DNA of 62,848 nucleotides from CAZPGL01 sp964586175 (GTDB taxonomy: Bacteria > Actinomycetota > Acidimicrobiia > Acidimicrobiales > MedAcidi-G1), in contig CAZPGL010000007.1 of NCBI GenBank assembly GCA_964586175.1, positions 1 to 62,848 of the forward strand, given 5' to 3'. Numbering within the stretch: the first letter of the stretch is position 1; every line of letters starts with the position of its first letter. Below the pieces are notes generated by a model. The model saw only the letters and a program-made list of their open reading frames with translations. It was not told the DNA's origin and made no database searches. Of the stretch, positions 61,966 through 62,848 are shown in pieces. The position numbers and the translations under genes are program-made.

Positions 61966-62745
61966 CTACTCGGTGTGGGTCCAGTCGGGGGGGCGCTTCT
62001 CGACGAACGCCCGGGGCCATTCGGCCCCGTCGCCCTTGGCCGCCGCCCGGGCCATGACGTCGACGGCCAGCTCATAGGCGTCGTCGTAGGTGAGGTCCAT
62101 CTGGGCGTACAGGGTGGCCTTGCCGAGGCCCTTGGCGTAGCGGCTGCCCCGGGTGGCGTAGGCCACGAAGTCCCGGGTGGCGGCCTCGAGCTCGTCGGCC
62201 GGGACGACCCGGTTGACGAGGCCCCAGGCCAGGGCGGTGGCGGCGTCGATCTCGCCGCCGGTGAAGGCCAGCTCGGTGGCCCGTTTGCGGCCGATCTGGC
62301 GGGCCACGGCCACCATGGGGGTGTGGCAGAACAGCCCGCCCTTGCCGCCCGGGGTGGCGAACCCGGCCGTGTCGGCGGCCACCACCAGGTCGCAGCTGGC
62401 GACGAGTTGGGCGCCGGCCGCGGTGGCCAGGCCCTGCACCCGGGCCACGACGACCTGGGGGACCTCGGCCAGGGCGGTCATGGCCGAGGTGCAGGTGGCG
62501 AACAGGGCACGTAGTTCGTCCTCGGTGGCCGACGCCATCTCGGACAGGTCGTGGCCGGCCGAGAACACCGGACCCGAGGCGGCCAGGATGATGCCGGCCA
62601 CGTCGTCCTGCTCGCCGGTGGCCCGGAGGGCGTGGTCGAGTTCGGCCAGGACCTCACTGGACAGGCAGTTGCGGCGATCGGGCCGGTCGAGGGTGATGGT
62701 GACGACCTCGCCGTCACGCTCGCAGCGCAGGTGCTGGTGGTCCAT
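61966..62745 (-). CDS. Enoyl-CoA hydratase/isomerase family protein
   Basis: 259 aa. Crotonase fold: VTITLDRPDRRNCLSSEV, oxyanion segments VFSAGHDLSEM and VARVQGLATAAGAQLVASCD. The usual catalytic Glu of hydratases around GGLFCHTP is not obvious, so an isomerase or ECHDC3-like role is possible. GAGGAGG precedes the ATG. The last 100 bases of the window beyond it show no gene. Confidence 0.88.
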   Translation of the reverse strand: MDHQHLRCERDGEVVTITLDRPDRRNCLSSEVLAELDHALRATGEQDDVAGIILAASGPVFSAGHDLSEMASATEDELRALFATCTSAMTALAEVPQVVVARVQGLATAAGAQLVASCDLVVAADTAGFATPGGKGGLFCHTPMVAVARQIGRKRATELAFTGGEIDAATALAWGLVNRVVPADELEAATRDFVAYATRGSRYAKGLGKATLYAQMDLTYDDAYELAVDVMARAAAKGDGAEWPRAFVEKRPPDWTHTE

Positions 62746-62848
62746 GGCCGGTCCTCCTCACGTTCCTCGTCGCCACCGACAGTCTCCCACAGCCGTTTGC
62801 CCGACCGGCTACCGGTTCCCCCGCGTTAGCGTGCCCTCGGGTCGCTAG

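Overview
The window is a high-GC bacterial chromosome segment with strong third-position GC bias, frequent GTG/TTG starts and many 4-base ATGA/GTGA gene overlaps. A mycothiol-type glycosyltransferase (mshA-like), a menaquinone-reductase-like flavoprotein (menJ-like), an F420-type luciferase-like oxidoreductase, a rex-hemACDBL block and TANNNT -10 boxes placed 6-8 nt before start codons all point to an Actinomycetota genome. The split cytochrome b and other details resemble Acidimicrobiia, but that class assignment is an inference. No rRNA, tRNA, CRISPR array, integrase or transposase was seen.

Left part (1-25.5 kb, minus strand): a respiratory superblock. Reading in the direction of transcription from 25515, it encodes a small membrane protein, a 2x[4Fe-4S] ferredoxin, a b6-like cytochrome b, a subunit-IV-like cytochrome b C-terminal half, a Tat-exported Rieske protein, a membrane-anchored diheme cytochrome c and an unknown membrane protein. 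The complete 14-gene nuoABCDEFGHIJKLMN set (Complex I) follows. After a 134-bp gap with its own promoter-like box comes a second, diverged nuoA-B-C-D-H-I series that lacks nuoE, nuoF and nuoG and runs off the left edge. Spacing suggests that the bc-type complex and the 14-gene nuo set form one very long operon. An 18-bp Rex-operator-like palindrome lies just upstream of its first gene.

Middle part (25.8-38 kb): a divergent membrane cytochrome c, the menJ-like gene and pgi on the plus strand. Then comes the heme block hemL, hemB, hemD, hemC, hemA and the redox sensor rex on the minus strand, with a clean Rex operator and leaderless-type promoter at rex. A small unknown membrane protein gene is divergent from rex and is followed by a perfect 37-bp inverted repeat. 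Opposite it lie a 29-codon membrane peptide gene, a SAM hydrolase (DUF62) gene and proC.

Right part (38-62.8 kb): mixed chromosomal genes. These are moaD-like/mshA/ybjN-like, a histidine phosphatase, yaaA, an FAD aldonolactone-oxidase-type enzyme coupled to a D-threonine-aldolase-type enzyme, an acyl-CoA dehydrogenase, a 2OG-Fe(II) oxygenase with a MOSC protein, lemA with a DUF2207 protein, two MFS transporters, a fatty acid desaturase with an SDR, and an SDR/M20 peptidase pair. The M20 operon then breaks: an amidohydrolase N-terminus and an oppositely oriented SDR N-terminus meet head-on near 56120, a rearrangement or assembly join. Beyond it are a type-III-like glutamine synthetase coupled to a GH13 glucosidase, a TrmA-family methyltransferase, a response-regulator remnant, an LLM oxidoreductase and an enoyl-CoA hydratase.

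The main functional theme is a redox-regulated menaquinone respiratory chain with two Complex I variants, an unusual ferredoxin-containing bc complex and linked heme and menaquinone genes. All functional calls come from reading the sequence by eye; no database search was run.
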